This document shows, in pieces, positions 8,617 through 16,675 of a stretch of DNA of 64,000 nucleotides. The stretch spans positions 124,001 through 188,000 of the forward strand of contig JAFGSI010000028.1 in assembly GCA_016934715.1 (NCBI GenBank). Direction: 5' to 3'. Source of the DNA: Anaerolineales bacterium (GTDB lineage Bacteria > Chloroflexota > Anaerolineae > Anaerolineales > Villigracilaceae). Position 1 is the first letter of the stretch, and every line of letters starts with the position of its first letter. The notes beneath the pieces are model-generated. The model saw only the letters and a list, made by a program, of their open reading frames with translations. It had not been told where the DNA came from and did not search any database. The position numbers and the translations under genes were made by a program.

Positions 8617-9523
8617 AGTGATCCTCAACCCCTACTCCAACCGCTGGAATGCCGAGAAACGCTGGCCGGATGCTTCTATAGCGTTGAACGACGCCGGCGT
8701 GGACTTCGAACTGGTGGTATCCGAACGGCATGGCCACACGATCGAACTGGCCGAACAGGCCGCCCGTCAGGGGTTTTCGCCCATCATCGCTGCCGGAGGG
8801 GATGGGACGATCGGCGAGGTGGTCAACGGGTTGGCGCGGGCAGCGGTCTCTGAAGCCACACGGCTCGGTCCGCTGGGAATCCTCCCGCTCGGTTCGGCTA
8901 ACGACCTGGTGGCCAACCTGGGCCTGTCAACCGACCTGCGGAGCGCCGCCCAGGTGATCGCCGCTGGCCAGACCCGGGTCATCGACATCTGCCGGGTCAA
9001 CGAGCTGTATTTCGTCAACAACTCAGCCATGGGGCTCGAACCCTATGTAACCTTGATCCAGCAGCGCATCACCTGGATCAAGGGCATCCCGCGGTATATG
9101 GTCGCTGCGCTGCGGGGCGTGCTGGACAAGCCGCGCTGGAATGTCAAGATTGAATGGGATGATGGCCGGTTCGAGGGTCCGGTGCTGCTGGTCACGGTCG
9201 GGAACGGACCGCGGACCGGGGGCGTGTTCTTTATGGCCCCGCACGCCAGCCTGACGGATGGCAAGATGACCTTCGTCTACGGTTTCCGCGACCGGCGGCG
9301 GGACATCCTGCGCCTGCTTCCGCTGACAATGCGCCCGGGGGAGGGCAGCTACGTCGAGACCGATGGGATCTTCGAGCATGAGGCCACCTGGATCCGTATT
9401 CAGGTCGAGACACCCGCTCCGGCCCACACCGACGGAGAGATCTTCTCGGAAGGCATCCAGGAACTGGAATACCGCATCCAGCCCGGGCGGCTGGCGGTGC
9501 TGGCTTCTGAAGGAAACGTGTAG
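8606..9523 (+). CDS. Diacylglycerol/sphingosine-type lipid kinase
   Basis: The 305-residue protein belongs to the DAGK_cat (YegS/BmrU) family of lipid kinases. An N-terminal ILNPYSNRW segment is followed by the nucleotide-binding AAGGDGTIGEVVNGL motif near residues 63-77 and by PLGSANDLVANL. The last domain is the usual beta-sandwich, with the conserved HTDGE segment near residue 275. It would phosphorylate a membrane lipid at the cytosolic face. The ATG at 8606 has AAGGA eight bases upstream and overlaps the small membrane protein gene. A second paralogue lies at 20341-21273. Confidence 0.87.
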   Translation: MTAKVILNPYSNRWNAEKRWPDASIALNDAGVDFELVVSERHGHTIELAEQAARQGFSPIIAAGGDGTIGEVVNGLARAAVSEATRLGPLGILPLGSANDLVANLGLSTDLRSAAQVIAAGQTRVIDICRVNELYFVNNSAMGLEPYVTLIQQRITWIKGIPRYMVAALRGVLDKPRWNVKIEWDDGRFEGPVLLVTVGNGPRTGGVFFMAPHASLTDGKMTFVYGFRDRRRDILRLLPLTMRPGEGSYVETDGIFEHEATWIRIQVETPAPAHTDGEIFSEGIQELEYRIQPGRLAVLASEGNV

Positions 9524-9642
9524 CCCGATGCCGAACTTTGCCTGATTTTATCGTTGGACCCCGCCAGGCATTGGCAGGGCGTGAGCAGGTAGGGGCGTGC
9601 AACCCGGGTGGGGATGACCCCCTCCCGGACCGCGAATCAGAA

Positions 9643-9665
9643 AAGGCCCAGGAATGGGCCTTTTT
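9643..9665 (+). terminator. Bidirectional rho-independent terminator
   Basis: AAGGCCCA-ggaa-TGGGCCTT is followed by a T run on the plus strand and preceded by an A run, so it can end both the lipid kinase transcript and the minus-strand tRNA transcript. Confidence 0.8.
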
Positions 9666-9741
9666 GGTGGGCGCGGAGGGACTCGAACCCCCGACCTCAT
9701 CAATGTGAGTGATGCGCTCTAACCGACTGAGCTACGCGCCC
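9665..9741 (-). tRNA. tRNA-Val (anticodon CAC), CCA encoded
   Basis: On the minus strand the gene begins GGGCGCG and ends CGCGCCC plus ACCA, forming a 7-bp acceptor stem with an encoded CCA end. The D arm (GCTC...GAGC), the anticodon stem CATCA/TGATG with loop CTCACAT (anticodon CAC, reading GUG) and the T arm with GTTCGAGTC are all present. No intron is seen. Confidence 0.93.
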
Positions 9742-9753
9742 GGAGTGACCGGG

Positions 9754-9782
9754 ATTATAGTCGAGGTACCACCCTTTGACAA
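9754..9782 (-). promoter_or_regulatory. Promoter of tRNA-Val
   Basis: TTGTCA at 9777-9782 and a perfect TATAAT at 9754-9759 are separated by 17 bp. The -10 box lies 12 nt upstream of the mature 5' end. This is one of the best housekeeping-type promoters in the window. Confidence 0.8.
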
Positions 9783-9796
9783 GTGTCGATTTCCGT

Positions 9797-11005
9797 TTAC
9801 GGCGGGGGCAGGAAATTCCAGGGGTTAACCTTGCCATACTGCGACGACATGATCTCGAAGTGCAGGTGCGGCCCCGACGAGTTGCCGGTCGAGCCAAGCG
9901 AGCCAATCACCTGTCCCTGGCCAACGCTCTCGCCGCAGACCACGTTAATCCCGTTCAAGTGGGCGTAGAGGGTCTGGAAGTTGTTGCCGTGGTCGATCAA
10001 GATCAGGTTGCCGTAGCCGTAGTCGTTCCACCCGGCATAGACGATCACGCCGGCATCTGAGGCGTAGACACCTTCTCCCAGTGTGCCATGCAGGTCGATC
10101 CCGTAATGGTTCGTGTCAGGGGAGTAGTCGTAGCCGGAGAGGAAGTGACTGTTGGTCGGCCAGATGAAAACGCCGTAGCCGATCGCCCCGCCCGAGACCG
10201 GGGAACAGGCTCCGGCTCCCATGACACGCGCCACAGCCGGATTCTCGCGCGTCACACCGATCGGGGCGCTCCAGGAGATGAATTCGCGCTCACCGCCCGG
10301 GATGATCAACCAGGTCCCGGGTTCGATGTTCGGGTTGGCAAGGTCACCGATCGCCTCCGGGTCGAGGTAGTTGCCGGGGAAGTTGACGATGACCTCCGCC
10401 TCGACGTGGAAGAAGGTCGCCACGCCAGTCAGGGTCTCGCCGCCCTGCCATTCGTAATAGGTTCCATCGATCGGCAGGATGTTCAGTTCCATCCCGACGC
10501 TCAGGCGGTGCGGGTCGTCGCGCAGGGTGTAGGGATTGCCCCACAGGATCGTCTGGGGTCTCAAGCCGTACTTGTCGGCGATCCCGAAGACCGTGTCGCC
10601 GGGCTGGACCTCGTAGGTGACCACATCCAGGCGCGGTCGGGTGGGGATGGTGGTGTGCGGAATGGCCGAGCGAGCGATTCCTTCGAGTTCAGCTGAGATC
10701 GACATTGGGATCGACTCGGCGGAGATGGCTGGAGTGACGACCCTCTCCGGCCCACCCGCTCCGGCTGGGGTTGCGCCTAAAACGACGGACTGGTAGAAGG
10801 TCCGCAGGAGCAGGACGACAGCGACGATGACGAGGACCGCCAGGACATTGGTCCCGATGCGCGTGGTCATCTCACCCAGGCCGAACTGGGTCAGGGCTTC
10901 GAGCAGTCTGGCGATGCGGTTGGGTCGCGAGGGCGCGTCATCCTCCGCCTCGTCGGCAGCCTCCTTGACAGACACGGTCTCATCCTCAAAGGGTTCGTTG
11001 GTCAT
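9797..11005 (-). CDS. Membrane-anchored LysM / M23 peptidase
   Basis: The 402-residue protein starts with a charged cytosolic tail, then one membrane helix near residues 52-72 (NVLAVLVIVAVVLLL). A LysM domain (YEVQPGDTVFGIADKYG, about residues 130-175) binds peptidoglycan, and a second LysM-like segment follows. The C-terminal M23 (LytM) metallopeptidase domain has HYGIDLHG and HLHFEI, giving the zinc ligands and catalytic His. It probably cleaves or remodels cell-wall peptide bridges outside the membrane. The ATG at 11005 is chosen because a strong promoter places the transcription start right at it; an upstream TTG lies inside that promoter. Confidence 0.85.
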   Translation of the reverse strand: MTNEPFEDETVSVKEAADEAEDDAPSRPNRIARLLEALTQFGLGEMTTRIGTNVLAVLVIVAVVLLLRTFYQSVVLGATPAGAGGPERVVTPAISAESIPMSISAELEGIARSAIPHTTIPTRPRLDVVTYEVQPGDTVFGIADKYGLRPQTILWGNPYTLRDDPHRLSVGMELNILPIDGTYYEWQGGETLTGVATFFHVEAEVIVNFPGNYLDPEAIGDLANPNIEPGTWLIIPGGEREFISWSAPIGVTRENPAVARVMGAGACSPVSGGAIGYGVFIWPTNSHFLSGYDYSPDTNHYGIDLHGTLGEGVYASDAGVIVYAGWNDYGYGNLILIDHGNNFQTLYAHLNGINVVCGESVGQGQVIGSLGSTGNSSGPHLHFEIMSSQYGKVNPWNFLPPP

Positions 11006-11012
11006 GATCGGC

Positions 11013-11041
11013 ATCATATCACGGCCGAAAATGACCGTCAA
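11013..11041 (-). promoter_or_regulatory. Promoter giving a leaderless peptidase mRNA
   Basis: TTGACG at 11036-11041 and TATGAT at 11013-11018 are 17 bp apart, with TG one base before the -10 box (an extended -10). The -10 box ends 7 nt before the ATG, so the expected first transcribed base is the A of the start codon. No Shine-Dalgarno sequence is present. Confidence 0.7.
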
Positions 11042-11060
11042 GCGAAGGATTAAGGCCGGA

Positions 11061-12317
11061 TTAGGACAAATGGGTCAGCAGAATTGGCTTGCGGGTGTGG
11101 ATGGCGATCACTGCCAGCAGGCACAGGATTCCGCAGACCAGGGCCGCGCGCGGAACTCCCTGGCTCTGTGCCAGCCAGCCGACGAACAGGCTCCCGAAAG
11201 GGGCCACGCCCTGGATGGCCCACAGGTAGATGCTGAAGACTCTCCCGCGGAGCGCATCGGGAACATCGATCTGGATCAGGGTGTTCATCATGGCCAGCTG
11301 GGTGATCAGGGCCCAGCCCAGCAGACCGATCAGACCCAGGGTACCAGCCAGGTTGCGGGTCAGGGCGATCAGCAGCAAGGCGCTGGCAAAGACGACCTCG
11401 CCGATCACCAGCAGCAGCCCTTTTCTTTTCAGGTTGCTGAAGGTCGAGATGATCAACGAGGCCATCAATGCCCCGATGCCCTGGGCCATGTACAGGGCGC
11501 TGTTGCGGGCCTTGATGATCGTCTCTGTGTCGCCGGCTTGGGCCAGGACGTCGCGCGCCAGGGCCGGGATTTGCTGGCTGAAGGGGAAGCCGAAGAAGCC
11601 TACCAGCGCGGCTAGCAGGATGATCATCCCTACGGTGGCATTGGTCAGTACGTATTTCTGGCCTTGCATGAATTGGGCCAGCATGGTCTCGCGGCGGTCG
11701 CCGAAGGCGGAGGCTGCCTTGTAGGGAGTTCGCACGAACAGCAGGCCGATGATGACGAACAGAAAGCTGGTTCCGTTCAGAAGGAAAGCCCAACCCTCGC
11801 CCTGGTTCTCGACCATGACGAGCACCACGGCTCCCAGGGTCGGTCCCAGGACACGTCCCAGGTTGAAGATCGTAGTCTGCAATGCGATGGCGTTGGGGAG
11901 GGCCGGTTTGCCGACCAGTTCGACGAGCATAGACTGGCGGGCGGTGATCTCGATTGCTGTGGCCGAGCCGAGCAGGAAGGCCAGGGAGGCGATGTGCCAG
12001 ATCTGGATGTGGCCGCTCAGGGTCAGGATTCCCAGCAGGAAGGCCTGAATCATCATGACGCTCTGCAGGAGGATGACCGCCTTGCGCTTGTCCAGGCGTT
12101 CGACCAGCACCCCGCCGGGCAGGGCCAGCAGCAGGGTCGGCAGGGTGGTGGCAAAGCCGATCAGGCCCAGGTCGAACGGACTGCCGGTCAGGCGGTAGGC
12201 CAGGTAGGGCAGGATGGTATTCTGCATCCAGGTGCCGATCACCGAGATGAACTGACCGACCCAGAAGATGAGGAAGTCGCGTGAGGCGAGGGCGGGGAAG
12301 CGATTTGTGATGTGCAC
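11061..12317 (-). CDS. MFS transporter (EntS/MFS_3-like exporter)
   Basis: The 418-residue protein has about 12 membrane helices and motifs of the major facilitator subfamily that includes the enterobactin exporter EntS: FLIFWVGQFISVIGTWMQN at the first helix, ALPGGVLVERLDKRKAV in the loop after helix 2, and DALRGRVFSIYLWA late in the protein. It probably exports a small molecule by proton antiport. The start is a GTG at 12317, 10 nt after the stop of the SRAP gene. The longer upstream frame overlaps that gene and is not believable. The two genes are likely cotranscribed. Confidence 0.83.
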   Translation of the reverse strand: MHITNRFPALASRDFLIFWVGQFISVIGTWMQNTILPYLAYRLTGSPFDLGLIGFATTLPTLLLALPGGVLVERLDKRKAVILLQSVMMIQAFLLGILTLSGHIQIWHIASLAFLLGSATAIEITARQSMLVELVGKPALPNAIALQTTIFNLGRVLGPTLGAVVLVMVENQGEGWAFLLNGTSFLFVIIGLLFVRTPYKAASAFGDRRETMLAQFMQGQKYVLTNATVGMIILLAALVGFFGFPFSQQIPALARDVLAQAGDTETIIKARNSALYMAQGIGALMASLIISTFSNLKRKGLLLVIGEVVFASALLLIALTRNLAGTLGLIGLLGWALITQLAMMNTLIQIDVPDALRGRVFSIYLWAIQGVAPFGSLFVGWLAQSQGVPRAALVCGILCLLAVIAIHTRKPILLTHLS

Positions 12318-12327
12318 GGCAGAGGAT

Positions 12328-12996
12328 TCAGGCCGGCTGGACCACGGCGGGGAGGTCGTTGGCCGGGCTGTTGACCAGCGTGGAGATAGGGAAAGCCTCC
12401 ATCTCGGAGGCCGGGTAGGGGACGAGCAGGGGTTGCAGGTCGGAGGCCAGGGCCGGGGCTGGGTCAATCCATTTCGTATAGCCGCAATCATTCAAGATGA
12501 CTGGCATCCGGTTGTGGATCGGGGCCAGCAGCGCGTTGGGTGCGGTGGTGACGATCGTGGCCGAATTGATCTCCGAGCCATCCGGCGACTGCCAGTGTTC
12601 CCATAGCCCGGCGAGCGCGAACGGCTTGCGGTTCTTGAGGCGGATCAGGTGCGGTATCTTGGTCTTGGTTCCGGGTCGGGCCTGCCATTCGAAGAAGGCG
12701 TCGGCGAAAATCAGGCAGCGGCGGTACTTGTAGGCTGCCCGGTAGGCAGGTTTCTCGGCCAGGGTCTCCGATCGGGCGTTGATCATTCTATTTCCGATGG
12801 CCGGATCCTTGGCCCAGGAGGGGATCAGCCCCCAGGTGAAGAAATCAGCCCGGTTGGTCCCGTCATTGGGCAGGGCCAGGATCGGCTGGGTGGGGGCGAT
12901 GTTGAAGCGCGGCCCAAACCCGGTTGGGAAGGCGAACTCGGGGAAAGCCTCAGCCAGGTCGGAAGGGTCGATTGTCAGGGCAAAGCGTCCACACAT
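12328..12996 (-). CDS. SOS response-associated peptidase (SRAP/YedK/HMCES family)
   Basis: The 222-residue product begins MCGRF. The cysteine at position 2, exposed after methionine removal, is the residue that forms a thiazolidine crosslink with abasic sites in single-stranded DNA in YedK/HMCES. The supporting Glu (ADAFFEW) and His (PIHNRMPVIL) motifs are present, as is the usual GLIPSWAKD segment. It therefore should protect abasic sites at replication forks. GAGGT precedes the ATG. No SOS box was recognised upstream. Confidence 0.9.
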   Translation of the reverse strand: MCGRFALTIDPSDLAEAFPEFAFPTGFGPRFNIAPTQPILALPNDGTNRADFFTWGLIPSWAKDPAIGNRMINARSETLAEKPAYRAAYKYRRCLIFADAFFEWQARPGTKTKIPHLIRLKNRKPFALAGLWEHWQSPDGSEINSATIVTTAPNALLAPIHNRMPVILNDCGYTKWIDPAPALASDLQPLLVPYPASEMEAFPISTLVNSPANDLPAVVQPA

Positions 12997-13017
12997 GGGG
13001 AACCTCGATTCAGGAAC

Positions 13018-13434
13018 TCAGCAGGTCAATGAATCCGCGGTCAGCGCGTCCGGCCTAACAAGGGCAACGATCCGCTCGAACTGATTATGGGTGGAGAAGA
13101 ACCTGGACAGCACGATCCGCTCCTCGGAAGTGCTGGTCAGCGCAAAGGTCATTACGGTTTGGCTGACCTGGTGGATTTCCGTAAACGCCAACGAGCGGCG
13201 TGTGAAGGCGAATTCGCCCGGCCTGCGGATCGTCTGGCCCTGGACCGTAACGGCATGGAAGAGATTCAAGAGCACGATTCCCAGACCAATAAGAATGGCA
13301 AAGAGCACGCTGCCGAGCACATCCTGCAGGTGGGTGCCGGTGCGTAACAGGCCTACAGGAACCATGATGGGAAGCGGGGCGAGGGGGAGGCAGAGTCTGG
13401 AAAGGGAGGGTCGGATGGTTATGGAAGATGGCAT
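13018..13434 (-). CDS. Small membrane protein, possibly PH-like
   Basis: This 138-residue protein has two hydrophobic stretches (around residues 17-30 and 40-58) followed by a mostly beta-strand segment containing LAFTEIHQVSQTVMTFALTS and ERIVLSRFF. This resembles the bacterial PH domains found behind two membrane helices, but the match is only by appearance. It starts 8 nt after the stop of selB and is probably in the same transcript, though no good ribosome-binding site is visible. Function is unknown. Confidence 0.5.
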   Translation of the reverse strand: MPSSITIRPSLSRLCLPLAPLPIMVPVGLLRTGTHLQDVLGSVLFAILIGLGIVLLNLFHAVTVQGQTIRRPGEFAFTRRSLAFTEIHQVSQTVMTFALTSTSEERIVLSRFFSTHNQFERIVALVRPDALTADSLTC

Positions 13435-13442
13435 GGGAAGAT

Positions 13443-15329
13443 TCAGCGATTCGGGGATCCATGCTCCCTGAGCTTGCGGGAATCTCCATCGCGCACTGTC
13501 AGGCCGGTGGTGTCCAGGTGCTCGAGCAGGGCCTGGACGTACTTGCGGCTGGTGTTCAACAGATCGCGCACTTTGGCCAGGGTGATCTGTCCGTCGGCCA
13601 GAAGAACCGAGCGGATCTTGTCCACCATCACCTCGTAATCCGCTTTGCGGAAGACGATCTCAGTCGAGACGGACACCAGCTCGTCCAGGTCGACCAGGGC
13701 AGCAAAGACCTCCTCGCCGACCTCGGCCTGGCACTCCTTGATCGACGGCGGCCCGTAAGGTGCGGCGGCAAATTTGGCCAGCAGGCCGCGGATGGCGGCC
13801 TGTTGCTGCGGGGTGAAGGCGATCACATGCTCCGGCAGGGCAACCAGAGTTTTGTTTTCGTTCACGATCTTCTCGGCCGCCATTTTGCTCAAGAGCGCGT
13901 TGAACAGCCGCGGCTGGACTTTCAGCCGGCTCTTAAGTTCTTCACGCGGGATGCCGCGTCGCAGCGGGTTGTTGTGGTGATAGGCGGACAAAAGAGTGGT
14001 CACATTTTCACGTAGTGCCGACCATTGGCTGGCGGCTACCAGCAGGTCGTCGAGTGAGATCAGTTGGCCGGCAGAGAGCACTTCCTGGATGGTAGTCTCT
14101 GCAGTGGTAGAATCCAGGCGGGAGCGCTCAACCAGTTCCTGACGGGTTGTTGGGCCGAGGCCCAGGCTGGCTTGCAGAAGGACTTCCTTGGGGGTGCCAC
14201 GGGCGGTCGCCTCCAGGCCGGCGATCACGGCCTGGTCGAAGCGCTTGTGGCGCCGCCTGGGATAGGGGTCGACGATGGCTCCCCCGCCGAGGGTCTCGCC
14301 CGGGGATGGGCGGCGCAGGATATAGCGGTCGCCGCGCACGGCCACTACCGGGTTGCGCAGTTCAAGCTGCAACCAGCCTTCGGCGCCGGGCTGGAGGGCT
14401 TCCGTACCAAGCAGGCGCACATTGGCGACGGTTTCGGCTGCCCCGACAAAGAGCTTGACCTCGGTATCGTGGCGTAAGGGATTGCTGGCGCCGGGCAGCA
14501 GGCGGAAACGCACATCGAGACGCCGGGAGGAGCGGTACTCCCCGGGATGGATCACCACTTCGCCGCGCCGGACCTCGTCCACGTCCACGCCTGACATGTT
14601 GACTGCGGTACGGGAGCCGGGAACGGCGGAATCCTCTTTTTTCTTGTGGGTCTGAAGGCCGCGGATGCGCCCTTTCTGACCGGAAGGCAGGATCTCGACC
14701 TCGTCGCCGACCGACAGGTGCCCGTCTGAGAGGGTCCCGGTGACGACAGTGCCGAACCCGGCGATCGAGAAGACCCGGTCGACGGGCAGGCGCGGTCGGC
14801 CCAGGTCGGGACGGGCAGGCTGGTCTTGCAGCAGCAGGCTGAGAGTCCGCAGCAGGTCCGGGAAGCCATCCTGGGTGCGGGATGAGACCCTGCAGACAGG
14901 TGCCTCCTGCAGGATGGTCCCGGCCAGGACCTGGCGCACATCCGCCTCGACCAAGTCCAGCCAGGCGGGGTCATCAATCAGGTCGATCTTGGTCAGGACG
15001 ACAATCCCAGCAGGGATCTGCAATAGGTCGAGGATCGCCAGGTGCTCACGAGTCTGGGGCATGACGCCCTCGTCGGCAGCGATGACCAGCAGGGCAGCGT
15101 CGATCCCGCCGATGCCGGAGAGCATATTCTCGATGAAGTCACGATGGCCGGGCACATCGACGATCCCGATATCTTCACCTTCAGGAAGAGTCAGCCAGGC
15201 GAAACCGAGATCGATGGTCATCTGGCGCTCCTGCTCTTCCTTGAGACGATCGGGGTGGATTCCGGTCAGGGCGGCAATCAGGGTCGACTTGCCGTGGTCA
15301 ACATGGCCGGCAGTTCCGATTACGCGCAT
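13443..15329 (-). CDS. selB: Selenocysteine-specific elongation factor SelB
   Basis: The 628-residue protein delivers Sec-tRNA to UGA codons with a SECIS element. The GTPase motifs are clear: GHVDHGKST (G1, residues 7-15), DVPGHRDF (G3) and TKIDLI (G4). EF-Tu-like domains 2 and 3 follow. The region from about residue 370 to the end forms the tandem winged helices that bind mRNA; the last ends near KVRDLLNTSRKYVQALLEHL. It implies that the organism makes selenoproteins, but selA, selD and tRNA-Sec are not in this window. GAGGT lies upstream of the ATG. Confidence 0.9.
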   Translation of the reverse strand: MRVIGTAGHVDHGKSTLIAALTGIHPDRLKEEQERQMTIDLGFAWLTLPEGEDIGIVDVPGHRDFIENMLSGIGGIDAALLVIAADEGVMPQTREHLAILDLLQIPAGIVVLTKIDLIDDPAWLDLVEADVRQVLAGTILQEAPVCRVSSRTQDGFPDLLRTLSLLLQDQPARPDLGRPRLPVDRVFSIAGFGTVVTGTLSDGHLSVGDEVEILPSGQKGRIRGLQTHKKKEDSAVPGSRTAVNMSGVDVDEVRRGEVVIHPGEYRSSRRLDVRFRLLPGASNPLRHDTEVKLFVGAAETVANVRLLGTEALQPGAEGWLQLELRNPVVAVRGDRYILRRPSPGETLGGGAIVDPYPRRRHKRFDQAVIAGLEATARGTPKEVLLQASLGLGPTTRQELVERSRLDSTTAETTIQEVLSAGQLISLDDLLVAASQWSALRENVTTLLSAYHHNNPLRRGIPREELKSRLKVQPRLFNALLSKMAAEKIVNENKTLVALPEHVIAFTPQQQAAIRGLLAKFAAAPYGPPSIKECQAEVGEEVFAALVDLDELVSVSTEIVFRKADYEVMVDKIRSVLLADGQITLAKVRDLLNTSRKYVQALLEHLDTTGLTVRDGDSRKLREHGSPNR

Positions 15330-15384
15330 TGGACCTCGCGTTTTTTCATTCGGGCGAGCCAGTTGATCCGCCCGTGCATCGCTC

Positions 15385-16563
15385 TTATTTCGTGCTCCCC
15401 ATGATGCGGTCGTAGGCTGAGAGCAGTTCGTGGATCTGGGCCAGGATGGCCTGGAGCATCTGCTCCATGGCCTCCTTCGTCTGCTGTAATACGTCCTGAT
15501 GGGTCTGGGTCAGGTCTTCAAGGCCGGTGACACGCTCGTCGATCTTTCCGACGTTGCCGAGGGTATCCTTGCGGGCTTCTTCCTGTGCCAGGGTGTAGCC
15601 GGTCCAGCGCTTCTGGTCGTCGGATTTGAAGGTGACCCATTCCTGGCGGAAGCGGTCTTCCGCCAGGCGCTGCATCTCTGTGATCTCGTTGATGCGGCGT
15701 TCGAATTTCTGGGTGATTTCCTCGTACGTCTCCTGGGCACGCTTGACCGCCCGCTGGGCAGAGTCCCAGGACTGGAGTTGGGTATCGATCAACTCGGCCT
15801 GCTTCTGCAGGGCGACAAAGCGTACTTCCCAGTCCTTCCAGGCCCGGTCACGTTCAACCTGGGTGCGAGTCTGGGTTTCGACGAAGGTGGTTTGAATCTG
15901 GCGGCGTTCGGCCTCGCCGGCGATCAGTTCGTTGAGACGGGTCTCCAGCCGGCGGATGCTGTCGTTGAAGAGGTCGGTCTTCTCACGCAGTTCATCCGAA
16001 CGCTTGCGGGCGGCGTTGATCTCCCCTTGCAGATCGGCGACTCGTTTGCTTTCCTGTCGCCGGGCTTCGTCGAGGGTCTGGATATTGCGCTGGGCAGCAT
16101 CTACCGTGCCAACCATCTCTTTCATCCTGGTTTCCCATTCGCTGAGCTGGCGGCTGCGGCGAACATCTTCTTCGATACGGCCTTTGTCTTCGCGCAGGAG
16201 TTCGGCAACCGCTTCCTTGAGCTTAGCCAATTCATCCAGCTTCTTATCGATACCGCTGAATTGGATCTGGTAGCGCTTGTCGATTTCTTTTTGGGCTTCT
16301 GCCTGGCGCTTTTCGAAGGCCTGCAAGGTTTTGGCGAAATCGGTGCGCTGTTGGGCCAGCACCCCGTCCAATTCTTCAATGCGGCCCTTGGTGGTCGTGT
16401 GCTGGGAGGAGGCAGTGTCCAACACCTTGATTCTCTTGTTGGCCTGTTTGAGCTCACCATCCAAGGCGGCGAGGCGCTCCTCGAGGGCTGTGATGGTTAT
16501 TTTGTCCTTCCGCCGTTCTTCGTCCAGCCAGTCAATGCGTTTTATGATTTGCTCGAATTCCAT
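15385..16563 (-). CDS. Long coiled-coil protein
   Basis: The 392-residue product is almost entirely predicted helix, with continuous heptads rich in Glu, Lys, Arg and Gln. There is no membrane segment, signal peptide or catalytic motif. The ATG at 16563 is preceded by GGAGG; an earlier in-frame start lacks a signal. A TATAAT box lies at 16592-16597. It could be a structural or scaffold protein. A similar coiled-coil region is found in the truncated gene at the right end of the window. Confidence 0.65.
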   Translation of the reverse strand: MEFEQIIKRIDWLDEERRKDKITITALEERLAALDGELKQANKRIKVLDTASSQHTTTKGRIEELDGVLAQQRTDFAKTLQAFEKRQAEAQKEIDKRYQIQFSGIDKKLDELAKLKEAVAELLREDKGRIEEDVRRSRQLSEWETRMKEMVGTVDAAQRNIQTLDEARRQESKRVADLQGEINAARKRSDELREKTDLFNDSIRRLETRLNELIAGEAERRQIQTTFVETQTRTQVERDRAWKDWEVRFVALQKQAELIDTQLQSWDSAQRAVKRAQETYEEITQKFERRINEITEMQRLAEDRFRQEWVTFKSDDQKRWTGYTLAQEEARKDTLGNVGKIDERVTGLEDLTQTHQDVLQQTKEAMEQMLQAILAQIHELLSAYDRIMGSTK

Positions 16564-16591
16564 CTCAATCCTCCGCGGCGTTGTTGCGTTG

Positions 16592-16597
16592 ATTATA
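16592..16597 (-). promoter_or_regulatory. -10 box of the coiled-coil gene
   Basis: A perfect TATAAT on the minus strand lies 28 nt upstream of the start codon, leaving room for a short leader with the GGAGG ribosome-binding site. The -35 candidate (TTTTCC at 17 bp) is poor. Confidence 0.5.
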
Positions 16598-16675
16598 CTG
16601 CTTTTGGTCTGCAAGGAAAAAGTAGTGAGGCCGCTGTCCGGGTTACCTCTATGCGCATGATGGGCAGCCGGGGAA

